The notes below the pieces were generated by a model that searched no databases, had not been told where the DNA came from, and was given only the letters and a program-made list of their open reading frames with translations. A stretch of DNA of 42,635 nucleotides from Gammaproteobacteria bacterium (lineage in GTDB: Bacteria; Pseudomonadota; Gammaproteobacteria; DRLM01), in contig CAKKSB010000050.1 in NCBI GenBank assembly GCA_919903055.1, positions 1,975 through 44,609 of the forward strand. Direction: 5' to 3'. Shown here one piece after another: positions 41,446-42,635 of this stretch. Numbering within the stretch: the first letter of the stretch is position 1; each line of letters starts with the position of its first letter. The position numbers and the translations under genes were made by a program.

Positions 41446-42177
41446 ATGACGGTATTCGGATCGACTCGCAACCCGGCGCGCGGCAATAACCCAGCGTGGT
41501 GGTTGCTCGGCATCGCGCTGCTGGCGGGTTGCGCGACGACTCCCCAGCAACACGCCAAATTCGCCCCCACGCCGCCGTTGACGGAAAAGCTGGCGCCGGC
41601 CACCGAGGGCGCGATTTTCCAGGCCGGCCGCGAAATCTCCTTGTTTCAAGATACCAAGGCGCGGCGGGTCGGTGACATGATTACCATCGTGCTGGTGGAG
41701 CGCACCCAGGCCAGCAAGCAAGCCAGCACCAACAGCAGCAAGGATCAGCAAGTCGAACTGGAAAATCCCACGTTGCTCGGCGCGCCGCTCACTTTCCGCA
41801 CGCCCGGCATGCTGCCGCTGAATGGACGGGATCTCAATTTGGGTACCAGTATCAACGGCACCCGTTCCTTCACGGGTGAAGGCGACAGCAGCCAGAGCAA
41901 TCAATTGAACGGCCAGATCACCGTCACCGTCGCCGACGTGTTGCCCAACGGCAATTTGATCGTGCGCGGCGAAAAATCGCTGACCATCAATCAGGGTGAC
42001 GAGACCATACAATTCGCCGGCATCGTGCGGCCGGCCGACATCGGTCCGGACAACACCGTGCTGTCCACGTTAGTGGCGGACGCCAAGATCAGTTACACCG
42101 GTAAAGGTACCCTGGCCGACGCCAATTCGATGGGCTGGCTGGGACGGTTTTTCAACAGCAAGTGGTGGCCGTTTTAA
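41446..42177 (+). CDS. flgH: FlgH, flagellar L-ring lipoprotein
   Basis: The 243-residue outer-membrane lipoprotein forms the L ring around the rod. The signal peptide ends in lipobox LLAGC (Cys at about residue 27). The conserved core includes LFQDTKARRVGDMITIVLVE and, near the end, the AFAG-like FAGIVRPADI and YTGKGTLADANSMGWLGRFF. GTG 41443 is an alternative start one codon upstream; GGAG lies 11 bases before the ATG. Confidence 0.95.
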   Translation: MTVFGSTRNPARGNNPAWWLLGIALLAGCATTPQQHAKFAPTPPLTEKLAPATEGAIFQAGREISLFQDTKARRVGDMITIVLVERTQASKQASTNSSKDQQVELENPTLLGAPLTFRTPGMLPLNGRDLNLGTSINGTRSFTGEGDSSQSNQLNGQITVTVADVLPNGNLIVRGEKSLTINQGDETIQFAGIVRPADIGPDNTVLSTLVADAKISYTGKGTLADANSMGWLGRFFNSKWWPF

Positions 42178-42205
42178 CGGCGTCGATTAAGGAAACACAC
42201 GCAAC

Positions 42206-42635
42206 ATGAATCGCCGGATGTCCGATTATTTAGTGCTTGCCCTCTGCGTGTTCATACCGTGGACCGCGGCCAACGCCGAACGTATCAAGGATCTCGCGAC
42301 GGTCGCCGGCGTGCGTAACAACCAACTGGTGGGTTACGGTTTGGTGGTGGGCCTCGACGGCAGCGGCGACCAGACCAGCCAGGCGCCGTTCACCGTGCAA
42401 AGTTTGAAAAGCATGCTCGCGCAATTCGGCATCGCCATACCGCCCGGTGTGAGTCCGCAGCTCAAGAACGTCGCCGCGGTGGCGGTGAACGCGGAATTGC
42501 CGCCTTTCGCCAAACCCGGTCAAAGCCTCGACATTACGGTGTCGTCGCTCGCCAACGCCAAGAGCCTGCGCGGCGGCACCTTGCTGATGACGCCGTTGAA
42601 AGGCGCCAACGGCGAGATCTACGCGGTCGCGCAAG
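42206..42635 (+). CDS. flgI: FlgI, flagellar P-ring protein (3' end outside window)
   Basis: The frame opens at ATG 42206 with AAGGAA at 42188-42193 and runs off the window after 143 codons; full-length FlgI has about 365-370. It begins with a signal peptide ([16 protein letters not shown]), then the highly conserved [20 protein letters not shown] and [12 protein letters not shown]. FlgI builds the periplasmic P ring, with help from the FlgA encoded at 34123-34863. Confidence 0.95.
   Translation, partial: MNRRMSDYLVLALCVFIPWTAANAERIKDLATVAGVRNNQLVGYGLVVGLDGSGDQTSQAPFTVQSLKSMLAQFGIAIPPGVSPQLKNVAAVAVNAELPPFAKPGQSLDITVSSLANAKSLRGGTLLMTPLKGANGEIYAVAQ

Overview
The window looks like chromosomal DNA from a flagellated, biofilm-forming gammaproteobacterium. 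Two things point there: the flagellar/chemotaxis gene order (ycgR-flgN-flgM-flgA divergent from cheV-cheR-flgBCDEFGHI), as in Pseudomonas-type genomes, and a VPLPA-type exosortase locus of the kind found in environmental Proteobacteria. No species can be named from the sequence alone.

Layout. (a) 1-1800: the 3' part of a TPR glycosyltransferase-like gene, then a scar in which an IS5-family transposase fragment is fused to the last ~30 codons of a phosphocarrier HPr-like gene. (b) 1801-12595: a tightly packed forward cluster with a WecG/TagA glycosyltransferase, the exosortase XrtD with a fused EpsI domain, a WecA/MraY-like sugar-phosphate transferase, GDP-mannose dehydratase and GDP-fucose synthase, the TPR lipoprotein PrsT and a secreted beta-propeller/cadherin-like protein. 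(c) 12830-17674: four secreted proteins. Three end in VPLPA-type sorting tails (VPLPA, VPVPA, VPIPP) and are probably XrtD substrates; two of these are tandem paralogues that share an upstream DNA element. The fourth is a cysteine-rich periplasmic-binding-like protein. (d) 17950-30094: a two-partner secretion pair, a 3259-residue FHA-type exoprotein and its TpsB transporter. The exoprotein frame is interrupted by a stop codon 66 codons before what looks like its natural end. (e) 30131-32268: two ~80-bp direct repeats bracket a single gene for a DUF4157 plus calpain-like cysteine protease protein, next to tRNA-Ala(CGC). (f) 32434-42635: the flagellar genes, with recognisable sigma-54 and sigma-28 promoters; flgI runs off the end.

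How the parts fit: regions b-d read as a surface and matrix island. The WecA-like and WecG-like enzymes and the GDP-fucose branch would build polysaccharide. XrtD would cleave and anchor or release the VPLPA-type proteins, PrsT is the usual companion lipoprotein of such systems, and the TPS adhesin adds a second surface-attachment route. The DUF4157-calpain protein is the best candidate for something little described: a possible orphan effector carried in a small repeat-flanked cassette.
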